DNA of 64,000 nt. Source: Sialis fuliginosa. Taxonomy: Eukaryota; Arthropoda; Insecta; Megaloptera; Sialidae. A model generated the notes under the pieces. That model was not told the origin of the DNA. It made no database searches and saw nothing but the letters and a program-made list of their open reading frames with translations. This document shows positions 48,532-62,658 of the stretch, in pieces. Both the position numbers and the translations under genes were made by a program. Within the stretch, counting starts at the first letter, position 1; every line of letters starts with the position of its first letter. The stretch is from assembly GCA_961205875.1 (NCBI GenBank), contig OY540811.1, positions 17,787,248 through 17,851,247 of the forward strand. The letters are read 5' to 3'.

Positions 48532-48539
48532 TTCTGAGC

Positions 48540-50676
48540 AACTCGTATATTTCTCTAAGAGTTACGTTTCAACAAACAAAAACAATTAAATTAAATTAAA
48601 ATTTAATATATGGAAAACGAAATTCGCGATCTTCACGAGAAGTAATTAAACTTTCTATTGAGAAATTCATTTAAGACGGTATTATTGCATCTTCACTTTT
48701 TTTAATAACATTAAATATAATTACATGCATCAATGTGTCACAGTCACACATAACCCAATATAAACATTATTTCCCACTTTACGAACGAATTAGACCATAA
48801 TAAAAAGGAAACTAGCTTGTTTCGTCGAAACCATGCAACCTATTATATAGTTTTGATATCGAACAGAAAAAACTTATCCAAAACCGTCTAAATCAAATCA
48901 GATTTAAGAAATGTCCAAACACAATCCTCTTCTAACGAGTCTCATCGATTGAATGATCTGATCAAAGACACTTAGTATGCAGACTGCGTTCTAGGGGTCC
49001 CTCGTAAAGCCTCCGGGGCTGATGGTTACAAAGTCACGCGGACAATTTCCCTCAGGATTCGGGAAACGTCCCTTTTCACTTCCCTTCGTACCTAACGAGC
49101 CTTGTCTGGAATATCTAGGGCAGGAATCGGACAAAGATAAAATAGATGTGAACTGAAGGAATGTGCGGGTGGGGAAGAGGGAGTTGCCCACGTTATCGTA
49201 ACAAATTTGTCTTCTACGTTTGTTTACTGGATTGATTTCGAGTTGTGATTATTGATAAGAATGATTAGTTTTGGACGTGGGCTGTATATAGTTGAAAGTA
49301 TCTTGATTAAACCTTTCTATATGTGAAGCTATCTGAAATAATGTGGTTGGATAATTAATTAGATTAGGAAAATGAATTAACACAGAAACTAAGCAACTAA
49401 CTTTTCAGTTGATTAATTTATAATTGTATTCCCTGAAATATTGGATTTACCAATGAATATGAAAAAAATTAGGAAAAAAAAGAATCTTATGGAATCAACA
49501 CTGTGTCTTTCTGTCTGTCTGTTAAAACCTTCTAGCTATTGAACCGTTTGACCTAGAAAGGTTAAATTTGGCATAAGCATAGTAAATCGTGAACCAATAA
49601 TAGATCTGAGTTATAAAAACAAAATTCTCTTTTTAAAGAGCGAAAATGAGTTACCATTTTTTTCTAATAAAAGTTGACAATTCAAGGAATTTAAATATAC
49701 AAATGTTTTGTTTTTACTAAATTGTTCTTTTAGCAAATAAAAAGTCGTAAAAATATTGTGCCCTGCCAATTTTCTCAAAAGTGAGAAAAATCTAATTTTT
49801 TTTTTCAAAAACAATTCAAAATTATAATCTACAGTGTTTATGTTATCTAGTATCTTTGCAAGTGTCTACAAGTGCAATTAAAAATTTGTTAACTAATTAA
49901 ATAAATTAAAAATACATACTGTACGAGAAAATAATACGCGAGACTTAACTTACACTTATATTTAATTAAATACTTTTATAAAATTTTATCTCTCTCTAAT
50001 TTCTTTTATGGAATCAATTCTGAAAGACTGATGATAGTTGCATAAAATATAATTTTAATACTTAATGCTTTTAATTTCACTGTGTATTTTAATTTCATTT
50101 TTGCTAACTATATTTGTATCTAATATCAATTTACTATTCATAGTCATTATACCCAATATTATTTATCATTTATTAAATTGTATATTACACAAACTTTAAA
50201 TTATATATTTTCAAAGCACACATTGAAATTTCAAAACTTTAATTGTTATTTCAAACAACGGATGTTTAGTTTTTTGTATTATTTTCTTTCTACGGTGTTT
50301 AATTTTATTAGATTTGTGAATTAGTTTACGGCTTCTCAGATAATAACCGACTATATTAATAATACTGTAATTAGTATTTTGTGTACGTAGTAATTACATT
50401 TTTTGCATCGAGTATGTATGTGTTTTTATTCAGTATGCTATTGTCTGAAAAATAATTCATTTACATATTATTATGTAACAAAAGCCAGGAGACTTAAAAC
50501 TGTTTCTAGAATAGTGTACATAAAGATTTTTACATTCAAAATTGTAGAACTAACTGTTTTAAATACAGCATACAAATTTTAGCAATGAAATTTTTAGTGG
50601 GTATAAATCTATCAGTAATTTCAAAGTAAAATTAATTGTAAAGTTCTTTTCATGTATTTTTATTTTATTTTTTACT
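48540..50676. other. Gene-free stretch with a GC-rich pocket
   Basis: A pocket at 48985-49190 has a 66-codon minus-strand open frame with no recognisable domain. An acceptor-like CCTGCCCTAG lies within it. A CTGTCTGTCTGTTAAAACC transposon-type motif is at 49508. Otherwise nothing was seen. Confidence 0.45.
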
Positions 50677-50851
50677 AGATGTTACCCGTTCGCGTGGAAT
50701 TTGTATTTTTTTATCTAATCAATTTTTGGGATACAAAGTAGATGTCTTTCTCAATTTCACCAAAATTGGTTCAACGGTTTGGCCGTGAAAAGATAACAAA
50801 CAGACATACGGACAGACAGAGTCACTTTCGCATTTATAATATTAGTATGGA
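50677..50851 (+). mobile_element. Non-LTR retrotransposon 3' tail
   Basis: Begins ACTAGATGTTACCCGTTCGC and ends TTTCGCATTTATAATATTAG, with a GGACAGACAGAGTCA motif before the end. This is a widespread insect non-LTR tail. It is related to 29156-29325. Confidence 0.8.
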
Positions 50852-51614
50852 TTTAAAAATCCGTAAAAAATACAAAAATTACGTATATTACTAATTTTAT
50901 AATATTTGAAGATAAAAAAGTTTTTATATACTATGTATGAACAAAAAACCCAAGCTATATAATTTCAAGAAGGAAAATTTAACTGAAATTATGCAGAAAT
51001 AAATGTAATTTATTTAAGTGAAGGAAAAGAGTACGGGATAAAAAAATAACTGAACATCTGGAAAAATGTATAATCAACTAACAAAGTTTTTATTTACATA
51101 TTACATTTCATAAACAATTCAACCAAAATTAAATCTACCATAAGTAAATTACCCAATGGAGGGAACAAGAGGGAAGTAAAAAACAACACCGTTAACAAAA
51201 TATAAAACAAAACCGCGACCGGAATAAAACAAAGAAATCGTGCCAACTTCGATCGTTTGTGTAACTTTCAGTCCAGCGGTTTTTTTAACCCTTTCATACC
51301 CGTAACAAAAAAAAACGTTTTTTTTTTTAATTTCTCTTAATTAACTAGTATTACTAAGCTTCTGAGTATAAGTTACGTTTTGAAAATATTGCATCAAACT
51401 TGCTCAAAATATAACAAATATAAACGAAATATTTAAATTGAAAATAGTGTTATGGTGTTCGTTATTTGCGTGCTAATTTGAAAACTACCTACTTACTTAA
51501 ATTCATAGAAAACATACTCGTGATATTACTGTCAAACATATAGTTGCTACTTAGAAAACAGATTTCGCTTTCCTTTGCTTGGTTATAAGTTTTATTTTTA
51601 CAAAACCACTTATT

Positions 51615-51800
51615 TAAACTGAATCAGTGATAATTTCGCTGATTTTTTCAGTTAATGTAAAAATCACTGAAAATCCTTGCAACAATGATTCACTGATTTG
51701 TTCAGTAATTATCCTCTGATTAGCAGTGCCCTTTTCAGCACTATTTCATATGCAGAATAGGGCATAGTCATCAGTGATTATTCCCTGAATTAGTTTAATT
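51615..51800. repeat. Dispersed repeat family R2, copy 2
   Basis: Related to 1737-1935, with the same ordered blocks including CCTTGCAACAATGATTCACT and GCAGAATAGGGCATAG. Confidence 0.7.
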
Positions 51801-52356
51801 AAGAGAGCATACATCGACGTGGCTTACACCAAGAAGCCAAGTTCCATATCAAGATCACCGCGGAAGCCTCAAGTCTTGTAAAAGGTGTCGAAGTTTATAA
51901 ATTTTATCTGAATTTTTTTTTAATTCATCACATGTTAAAAAACGCTCAAATAATTATTTATTTAATATTTAGACAAATTGTTAAAACCTCGATACTATTT
52001 TATATTTATTATAAGAATGTTTATTTCATTTTATTTTACTCAGAGAAATAAATCTATAACTTACAATAAAAATATAATAAATTTTTACTTTCAGCCGATG
52101 GAAAATTGGAAGAAAAGTCCCCCGGCATCCCATCCTGGATTTATTGATTTTCAAGCTAAAACATTACGATGTGTAATTTTTACCTATATTAAAAAAATAA
52201 TTTGATTCATATAATATTATAGACTTATTTTTTTATATAACAACCTTAAAAAAATAAACAAATATCAATATCTTCATTCATAGTATGCACTATAGATTTT
52301 TCAATTTCGTGCAAAAATATACCCTTAATTGCAGAAGAAAGAGAGGGTTAACCTAC

Positions 52357-52560
52357 CTGCCGCCAAAGCAAAGCTTGCAATATCGATCCAGATTTGAAAC
52401 CACTCCTGCTGTCTACGCCCATTCCTGCTGGCACGACCACGCCCTCTGGTGGGGTTTTATCGTGTGCACACCCCCACCATGCTCCCCTACATCCCGCTAA
52501 ACTCCCGTGTGGCCTACTACGTTCGCAGTTCAGTTCGATCGGCAGCAAAGGTCAACGGAT
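52357..52560 (-). other. Candidate 5' exon with strong splice donor
   Basis: A GC-rich pocket of about 200 bp in AT-rich DNA ends on the minus strand in GGCGGCAG|GTAGGT, a strong donor at 52357/52356. It lies about 16.5 kb upstream of the ChAT coding exon on the same strand, so it could be an untranslated leader exon of the ChAT/VAChT unit. A short frame from its last ATG (MGVDSRSGFKSGSILQALLW) could join in phase 0 only to an acceptor at GTAATCAAG just before the GTG. No domain is recognised. Confidence 0.35.
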
Positions 52561-53335
52561 ATGTTTTTGTTGTAATTTACAGATAGTACGTAGAGGGTTG
52601 TGGTTGGGAATTGAAGTCAATGCAGTCGCCAGATGTTTTATTATTATTCTTGATGGTTTTTTGATCGATTGAAGAAGTAATAAAAGCTCAATAGGATAAC
52701 AGGAAAATTAAAATTAACGACATGCGCGTTGTATTTTATTTGTTTCATTTGTTATGGTTCTTATCTTGAATACATATTAACATTTATGCTAGATGGTACT
52801 ACAGTCGACGTATGAAAAATTCATTCGTTATCTTATCTTTATTAAATTGAAAAAATCTTTAAGAGTCATTATAACTTCATTGTTATTTATTTACATCCAA
52901 AAATATTAAAACAATTAATTCGACAATATAATACAAAAATAAATAATAAATGCAAACAGAAAAAACGTATTAAAACTGGTCATATATTATATTGCTTTTG
53001 CCTTTTATAATTTTAAATATTTACATTCAAATTTGTAAATACGTTTGGAATAAAGTTTAAAAATCAAAAGATACATACAAAGAAATTTTTGGAACCAACA
53101 CCTCAATCGTCACATTTTTTTAATTATCATACCTGGTCTGTTTGTATAAAAAAATAATTTCATCGATCTATAAGACGTTACTTACTCTGATCGTAATTAA
53201 TGTCTAATAAGTTCAAAAATAAGTCATAAATGCCAGATGTGTATAATAAATAAACAAAATATTATGCTATATAAAAAGCCTAAATTAAAATACTCAAAAT
53301 AAGTATCAAATAAATATGAATTCAGTTAACCTTCC

Positions 53336-53615
53336 ATCCAGACTATCGAGCTGGTCTCGGTCCGGTCTCGCTCCAATCAAATATAAATAAACAATAAACA
53401 ATGAAATCATTCACACTATAGGTATCGGTCAAGTCTCAGTCCAATCTCACTCGAATACAGCATAGTGCAAAGTACATTTTACTGGAGTGTGATCGAACCT
53501 GGCATGGATTGTACCGAGACCGGACCGAAACTCGCTCGTTAATGTAAATTTCATAAGATTTGATTGGAGCGAGACCGGACAGAGATCGGCTTGAGACCGG
53601 CTCGATAGTCTGGAT
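53336..53615. mobile_element. Miniature element with terminal inverted repeats (280 bp)
   Basis: The left end is ATCCAGACTATCGAGCTGGT. The reverse-complemented right end is ATCCAGACTATCGAGCCGGT, followed by repeated GGTCTCG words and CTCCAATCAAAT on both arms. Confidence 0.85.
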
Positions 53616-54584
53616 CGACCCTAAAATTGAAAGATAATAAGGTCTTATCTGATATGGTTAATAGAATCAGACAAATGTTTTACATACGTATCCTCAACTG
53701 AACCAGCAATGCCTGAGGCATTTACACCAAAATACAGTATATAATTAACAATTACAGAAACAAGTTCTTACCCAGCTCATTCTTTATGTCACAGAAAACA
53801 AGGTACAATTAAACTACGATGACAATCTCATCTCGACAACAGCTTCTCTCCTCACCTACTGCGAGAATTAGACAACTAAATTGCATCTATTTTGCAAGGT
53901 TTCCATTACAAATAATGAGACAATATAATTTGAATAACTCACACATTGATGTAACACGTGTGTTATCTAAATTACTGTTTTTGTAACGATTTAGTTTTTA
54001 TGTAACACGTAATGTACACATGTAAGGAACAATGAAAGAGACACGGTATAGTTTCTCATGAGCAGTGAGGAGTTATTAAGGTATATTTGTCTTACCAAAC
54101 GTTTTCACACAATGCTGTAGTTTTTTTTCTGGACATTATTTATTTAAATGGTTTAATATTATATTATCAGTCACCCTTAATTACTGAAAACAAGGTCGTT
54201 ACTCTGATCAACCTATTAGCACTCTTCTTTCCTTCAAATTACAGAAAACATAACAAATGCAAAGAAAACTGTCAACAATTATAACATTTATGAAGAGAGT
54301 AAGTTACAGATAATTTTATAACGGTCTATTTTTTCATCAATTAAATAGCATTTCTTCAACGAATTGTCTCGAAATGTTTTATTTATTTTTTAATAAAATA
54401 ATTATTCTGAAACCATCAGTGCAAAAAATAAATATATAAGTTATGGAATACATATCCTGGGGTTAATTTTGCTTTTTTATACATAGTACATGAAATGTGC
54501 AATAATTATTTTAAAAAATCGAACTCGTAATTTCGAGGGAATTTAATGTTTTGAGGATCGCTGAATCACGTACGACCATTAACT

Positions 54585-54960
54585 CAATGGGAACGTTCCC
54601 GTCTGACCAAAAAACGGAACAACGAGCTTTGATTGGTTGATTCTTGGAATTTCTGGTGGAATGTACTAGAAATTAAAAGAATATCATTTTTTAAGCGTGT
54701 AAAAAAGTGAGAAGAAGTAACTAGAAAGAGATAGAAACTAGTGACCAGACTAACCAAAGAACTTTTATGTTCACTTCATGTTAAGCGTTTCTGCCAGAAC
54801 ACTAGTTTCTATCTCTTTATGGTTACTTCTGTCTCACTTCCTTACACGCTTAAAAAATGACATTCTTTTAATTTCTAGTACATTCCACCAGAAATTCCAT
54901 GAATCAACCAATCAAAGCTCGTTGTTCACTGTTTTTGGTCAGTCGTGAACGTGGCCAATG
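54585..54960. mobile_element. Near-palindromic foldback element (376 bp)
   Basis: Two arms of about 170 bp are inverted copies. They contain CGAGCTTTGATTGGTTGATT, GGTGGAATGTACTAGAAATT and TTTTTTAAGCGTGTAA, separated by about 40 bp. The outer ends are CAATGGGAACGTTC and its partner GAACGTGGCCAATG. It has no coding content. Confidence 0.9.
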
Positions 54961-56689
54961 ACTTTTGGTTTGTCGGTCGGTTTGTGAACGCTCTACATAA
55001 TTTTTTTAACTGAAGGTTCATATATAGGTAGTGTATATGTATATACATATGCAATAATGTGCATCTCCTATTTTTATTTTTTATTAAAGATATTGAAAAT
55101 AAAAATTTTATATTATTTTTAAAACGATTCGTAACAGTTCAATAAAAGTTGGAGATCATATTATTACCTAATATTAATGTTCCAAGTATTTTTCGGCATA
55201 CTAAACCGTTTTCACGGTTTAGGTTTCTGTATAGTGATATACCAAAAAAAAAGGTTGTTTATTTTTATTGCTATAATTTTGTTTTTCAAGAAATTTGCAC
55301 CAGTACGACAATATAGCGAAGTATTCGATTATTTTGTAAGTACGTACTTGACATTAAAATATAAGTACCTAAATCATAATAAAATTACTTTGAACCCAAG
55401 GCTTTACAATATAATTGCTTGTATCAATTAAAATATTTAAAATTGAGAACACAAAATCCTCTAAATTTTATTTGAAAATAAGAAGAATACAACATACACA
55501 TCTAATTATTTAGTAATTTGCTATTTTTCTAGGACATATAATAGCATAATTTTAAAAATCCAGTGCAATAATATTCAATGTATAATTATTTAATATCATG
55601 AGAATGCAATTGTGAATTATTTATTCATGTTTTATTAATTTTACTTAGAAATCAGAAATTGATGCAGAACAATGATTAATGAGGTATTTCAGTACAGCAG
55701 CTCTATTCTATGTTTCAATTTCGACATCATTAAAAAATAATTGATCACGTATTTTTAGTTTTGCAATTTAATTTTAACGTAGCAAGGTTAGGTATTACAC
55801 TCAATTGAAATTAATTATTTATGATTACATTTACATCTTTTAAAAAAAAAAATGAAATTAAATGTTCATTGATTTTATTGACTAAAAAAATAAAAATAAA
55901 ATTTCATGTGTACCTATATTAATTTTTTTTAAATATATTTTTTAATATTACATCACTGAATATTTTGCAAGTATTTCAGTAACTTTTTTTTTCATTTATT
56001 ATTAATATTTCTATCATGAAGTCTACAATATTACATAAAAGTTACGAATTTGTTTTGTACAAATATTCTCACATATATATTTCATATGCATCATCAACAA
56101 TATCTTATTGTATTGTTTGAGTCATTGAAGCCAAAAAAAGGAGCATAACATAAAAATCACATATACATACGTACATATTTACAATTTTTCTAACTGTAAC
56201 TTATGTGTACATACATATGAATATTTCACTCGGCAAGAAATGAGATCATCTTTTTGGAAAAGTCAAGGTTAGAGTCTTAAGTTTTCACTTACTTAGCTGA
56301 TCAAACAACATGTGTACTATATTTAGTTATAATTGTAATGTACATGAGCGCATACGTATATTTATAGCAAAACAGAAAAACTGTAAAATTAAATATAGCA
56401 TAATAACAAAAATAAAATAATAAAAAATAACAATAAAGTATAAAAGCTGTCTAATAAGTTCAAGAGGAGCTAAAAGACAAAAATAAATTAATAAAAAATA
56501 ATAATAATAACATAATATACATAATATACCTAAATACATATTTTGTAATTACTTTGAAATATCCCCCAGTTTAACATAAAGATCAAACGAAAATCATTAT
56601 AAAATTTTTAAATATCGGTATGGAGTATGGAGAACCATACATGACTTCCATGTTCTTTAATATCTTTTCAAATAATTTTTTATATATGA
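54961..56689. other. Gene-free AT-rich stretch
   Basis: No supported gene; simple AT-rich sequence. Confidence 0.55.
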
Positions 56690-57330
56690 AAAATTTTAAT
56701 GGGATTTATCAGAAATAAAACTCATCTTTGTATTATAAATATTAGTTTTCTAATGTTCTAATGTCAAAAATATGTATAATTATACATTCTTCGAATAACT
56801 AATTTGACAATTTGAATTTAGTTGCTTTTGTTTCCAAAGCAACATGAATTAGTGACGTATTAATTAGTATTTAAAATTTAACTTTTGAGGGTGGTTTTCA
56901 CCCATTCAATAGCTGTTTAGGCACGTACAAATAATAAATGTTCCTTAAGTCTAATTGAACTACAAATGTATCAAATCTTATCAAAATTAGTGAGATAATA
57001 TTCGCAACGATAAAAAATACAAAATTTATAATATTTCCAAAACTTCTAATCCGATTAGCACCAAAATCAATAGGTATGGAGTAGGTACTAACTGAGACAA
57101 ACATTTTCCCCAAAAATAAATATTTCAGATTGGTGCATTTTTACAGGAGTTATCGTGAACGAAAGAAAATTCTACATTTAGACACACAAACACACACACA
57201 CAGCCATACGCACAGCCGCCATGCGGAAATTAACTATTCTTTACGTTTTGAAGTTAGTACCTACAATCAGAATCTGTCATTATCTCTGATACGATTTTTC
57301 GACGGTATTACAATACTTTAATTTCTTTCA
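56690..57330. repeat. Dispersed repeat family R4, copy 2
   Basis: Inverted copy of 37493-38090. It includes a short ACACAC run inside the repeat, and its end codes the RFFDGITIL string found in the other copy. Confidence 0.8.
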
Positions 57331-59637
57331 GAACATGGAAGTAATAGAAAATGCAGAAAATAACATGGATAATTGCATTACTATAAGAAAATGAAGTTAT
57401 TAGTAATGATGAACTTCTGATATCATCAAAATTTTTGTGCTATTATTTATTTTTACCTTTCTTGAATTAATTCTGATTATAATGTCTATGTGTCTGAAGA
57501 CGCTGTAACTCAAAAACGACAAAAAGTAACAGGGTGTAATTTTATATTTAGGATCTACATAAGCTTCCAAAACTATATGCCAACTTTAATTAAAAATTTC
57601 AGAGAACTATATTATATATTATATATATTAATATATATTATTATATATTATATATATTAATTATTTTTTAAATGGTTCGTCTTAAATAATATTTTATTTT
57701 AGAAAAATTCTACTTATTCTACTTTACATATACATTTGTCCGGTATAACAAACTATTTTCAAGATATTTATTTACTTCTATATAATAATATTATTTTCAA
57801 CTATTGCTTAACCTCCCCATAATTTAACAAATGACAGAATTGGATTATTCGCGCATTATATTCACTTATTTACCACACAGGTCTGATTACCATATTATAT
57901 AACTCGTTATTACTACAGTTCTAAATGCCATAGCTATAGATATAGTAGTTCAATTGAAATAATTACTAATTGTAAACTATGAAACCCCTTAATAATTTCA
58001 AATTTATACGTCGCTGACTTATCCTTGTAAATGATGATATTTCATTTATAACACCGTTCTTCAAGAAGGATGTTTAACGTTTTTTATTAAGAACGATATC
58101 CGTTGAAAAAGATAAATAATTAAATACTTATTCTACTAATAACAGCTTCGGGCAGAACACCATAAAATTTTATTTTGGTTATTAAAATTTACTAATATGT
58201 ATAGTAAGTATATAATCAACTATATAAGAAGGTATTTTTATGTTTGTACATACATTGTAGGTTTTTATTTTAAACTGAACAATATTATATAACAGTCGAA
58301 GTAAAAAATAATATATTTCCTGTAGCTTTTTGTAGATATTATAATATTTAACATTATTGGGAAATATACCTAGTTTACTATCCGGTATTAAAAAGAATTA
58401 CTTCCAATTAAATTAATTCTTCTTAGGTGGTATCAATTTGTATTTTATTCAGATACTAACACGATCATTTCGTTTCAACTTTTTTTATTTTCATAATTTA
58501 TGCAAAATATTTATTATTTAAATAACTCCGAAACTGAAGCAGATACAAATAAATGTTGTATATAAAAGGTTCATGATTTGATAAGTTATTTCATATGGCT
58601 ATAGATATAGTAATATAAAAAGGTGAAATCTCTCACATAATTATTTATTTAAGATTTTTCATTCTATTAAACATTTAATTTTACTATACAAAATGAATTG
58701 AAATATATTTTAATATATAATATTAGTCATTTCCTTATCACTTAAACTAAAAATATACACCTTAACCACAATAAAACAATGTCACTCGACACGTGTTTCA
58801 ACTTTCACTTAAGTCCTCATCAGGAGCCTAGCAGTTCCAGACTGATACATCATCAATTATAAATATTTTAGAGAAGATGATTATTTAATTTTAATAAAAA
58901 ATAATTTGTACATAAGAACATAGCATTATTTTAATAATAATCATTGTTGTCAAAATAATTATCTCCACTTTGAAATTATGATGTGTTTAAACGAGCCAGC
59001 GAAGCAGTACAGATTTTAGATATTAACTGTTTTAACACTTGAGACAAGTCTTTCGCCTGACCTTCACCGATTTGTCGACATAATTACCTATTAATTAATT
59101 AGTATGTCTAGTCTTTAGCGCAACTACCAATGCCGTTATCGTAGAGTGCATCTATTTTATAGAAAAAAAGTATTTTATTTTAGAAATGTAACGTATATTT
59201 AAATTTAATACGTGTTTTTTAATTTAAAGATTTTAATATGAATATTTTGTATTAAAATGTATTGCTAAATTAATATTTTGTGTTTGTGACTCAATTAATT
59301 TCAATTTATAAATAAAGGCATTTGAATATTTTGTTTATAATTATTTAAGACATACATACATATATCGGCTGGGTCTTATCCTCTTCCGACAGCTCTACAT
59401 TTAAATAATAATAAGACGTAGATATAAATGTTTGTTTTCGTTTCATATAGGTAACCATGTTTATATAATAACTGTCTACTAAATCAAAGATTTTTAAAAA
59501 ATATTTATAATTTTTTTAAGTAGGTATTATTGTCATAATAAATATTGTTTTGTTAATGGCAAGTACTAAAATATAGATTATTTAATGTATATTATATATA
59601 TATATATAACTGTATTTAATAAACATACATACATGTA
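57331..59637. other. Gene-free AT-rich stretch
   Basis: No supported gene. A TATATTA-type simple repeat lies at about 57610-57662. The piece at 58755-58850 (ACACCTTAACCACAATAAAA and TCCTCATCAGGAGCC) is related to 14510-14570 and to 31545-31610, a further dispersed repeat. Confidence 0.5.
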
Positions 59638-59889
59638 CAGGCCCTGAGAGAGCTTCAATGGGGCCCGAGCCCAACAACATTTCATTGACCCCAAACCCTT
59701 CCGTTTCGCAAGTGAAAGGAAATTCCTATTAATTTTCCCCTAATTTAGTTTGAACTCATATTATTTAAGGTAATATAAATTATAAACATTTATGTAAAAT
59801 ATAAATCATTTTCGGGGCGCCGGGATTCTTAGGTCTCTCAGAGGCTCTGGCTTTATTGCCTCCTATAGCCTCCTCTCTACCTAGGCCTG
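59638..59889. mobile_element. hAT-like miniature element (252 bp)
   Basis: The ends are CAGGCCCTGAGAG and CTACCTAGGCCTG, giving inverted CAGGCC termini. A perfect 8-bp duplication TACATGTA lies at 59630-59637 and 59890-59897. The interior is GC-richer than its surroundings. Confidence 0.8.
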
Positions 59890-62658
59890 TACATGTACAT
59901 ATATATAAAAAATATTTATCGAACGACGTAAACGTTTAAAATAATTACTTATTATTTTTAATATATTTAGTCCACAAGCATTAACTAATTACAAGTAAGT
60001 ACAAGTTTATATAAAAAATACCTCACAATCAGAATAAAATAACGATCATAAAATGCAAAATAAAAACACCATATGTTATTACAATTATATCAGCTGTTAT
60101 AATATGTAGGTCAATGAAAAGATGCATGATTGTAGTAGTATATTGATAAATATTGACCATCCGTCACTCCGTAGGGGATAATCTGCCTCATCATGAATTC
60201 ATTAGAGTGTAAAAACTCATTTGCACACAAACCAAGCCTACACTTTACTGATAATTTTTCAACCCAGAAAAGTACCCATCATTACATTGCAACAGTAAAT
60301 TATTGAACTGTATTTTTTCACTTTGGTGATTACCAAGATATGTACGTAAGTCTTGCTTAACAGTTGAGTTATATAAAGGTGTGAAGATTTAACTATTAAT
60401 TTTAAAAATGCGTGTACATGATCAGCAAATTATACATAAATATTGAATTATTATTAAATCCACGTATTAAAATGAACCAGGCACATTATATTTAAACGTT
60501 TTTACTTAAAACAATTTATTTATTATAAAAATTGAACCTGTTTTCTTGCATATAGTTACATTAAATAATTTAAGATTTATTTTTATATTATGAAAATTTA
60601 CTTGCAAAAATAGAGGCTAGAAATACTATATTTATATACTTATCGTGAATGAATATTATTTAATAACAAATATATTTTTTTTAAATTTAGAATACATAAA
60701 AAAATTCGATATGTTATTCTGCTTTAACTTATGCCATTTAGTTACATAACCTGTAAATAAAAATAAAAAAATACTCAAAAATAAAAATAATTCACATACA
60801 ATTTTTTTTATAAACACAATATTTCCTATTTCAGTGTAGAAGAATACAAAAAGTAACTGATATCTATAGTGATGTGAGCTCATTTGTCCCATAATCCTCC
60901 CACACAGCGCAGTTTGATCTGATAGCGTGCGCTATTTGTCTCGCACCGGCCGACAGTGACCGATAACAAATCTCTCTCGTTTAACGCGTAAATCCGTCAA
61001 CGACCGGGCAAAGCCTTCGTGAAAACGTTGAGTATAAAGGACGGTTTTTATTTACCGATTTAAAAAGTATATATATATAATATAGACTTGTATAATACTA
61101 TTATTTTTTTAATAAAAAATAGATAATAATTCAATTAAATTAAATGTATTATATTTCAATGTTTCTTTGTTTCGACTAGGAGACGAGACTTTTTTTTATT
61201 TAAAATTCTCTGATGTCGTCTCGTCTCGTATTCTACTCTAACGATAAGAATAAATAACTTAACCCTTTCGTCACGGGTGACGTACATGTAAGATGGACAC
61301 GTATGTTTGTCGTGGTCGACTAACGTACTTTTGTTATGTATACATAATATTATATATTACATTAAATTTTTTTAGATTTTTATTTTATTTTATCTTCTAA
61401 AAATTCGCTGATAATATTGTTGTATTTTAATTTAATTTGGGTTATCAGTGATGATTTTCAAATATATCTTAATATATCCTAATTAATCATATTTTTGCCA
61501 TTATATTGGTATTTTTTATACAATTCTTTTTTGAATGTGTAATGTAAACAAGTAATAATTACATAAGTATATTTATGTGTTGAATCTTAAGTCTAAAAAT
61601 AAAAGGATATAATTTATAACTTAACCTATAATAACTCCAGATAAACCCACAGATTACCCATCGCGGAAACAAGAAATCTTCTACCTAGTACATATATTAT
61701 ATACTCATATAAGTGCATTTAATAAATAAACGTTAACTCGTTTTATCAGATTTATTAGAAAATGTAATAATAATGTGGTAACAGCGATATGTGAAAGAAA
61801 ACCAGTGAGAATCTTGTTAAATCAATCGTGAACAATAGGTGGCTATGATTAAGCCATTCATTGCCCAACAAATCTGCTAATATCTGTTCGGTTTACTACA
61901 GATATTTTTGAGATAGCGTATCTAAAAGCTGTACGCATTTCTATCTCGTGAAGAAACGGCTCAAGGTTAATTGTTATGGTTCATTTGCGCCAACGTTATA
62001 TGAACAATATTTTTGTTTAACTATGACAATGAGAACTCAACAAATTGTATTTTGTATTTTAATTTAGAATAATGGAATAATAAATTAATTAATACGGTAT
62101 TTACTATATTAAAATTTATAGAATCAAATCCAGTGTAGGAAGAGATAATGAGAGTAATTACTCCCCCTATATGTAGTCATAAAATAGTACTTATTTTAAT
62201 GTACAGATTTTTTAACCCTTTCACTGAGATGAAAAAACGTCTATAAGTGATGATGATACGTATGCCTGTAAGACACTTTTGCAAAGATGTCATTTATTTT
62301 CGACATACCTCTGATTGTTTTAGTTATAGTTTAGATAAACTTCACTTTTCAAAATTTTATTGTTCGTAAGTGAAAGAAGAACTAAAACTATTTTCTAAGG
62401 CATTAAGTAAAACTTTTAATTTCACATAGAACGATTTAAACCTATAAAGCCATTGTTAGTAAACTTAAGAAGGGTAAAATGGAAGATACTGTTTGGCAGG
62501 CACATCTCGGGAATAAAGGGTTCAATTCTATTCCAAACTTTTAGATAAGAATGTTATAATCTTTCCTCAAATATATTAATACTAACTTTTATAAAAATTA
62601 CTACTTTGTGAAAAAAAAGTCTAAAGGCCTGAATTTGTTGTAAAATCGGAATACCCAT
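59890..62658. other. Gene-free stretch with one GC-rich pocket
   Basis: A GC-richer pocket at 60890-61060 lacks an open frame. Repeated GACGAGAC/CTCGTCTCG words lie at 61185-61240. No gene was seen. Confidence 0.5.

Noticed and set aside
48991..49191. 66-codon minus-strand frame in a GC pocket
   Set aside because: No recognisable content; kept only as a noncoding pocket.
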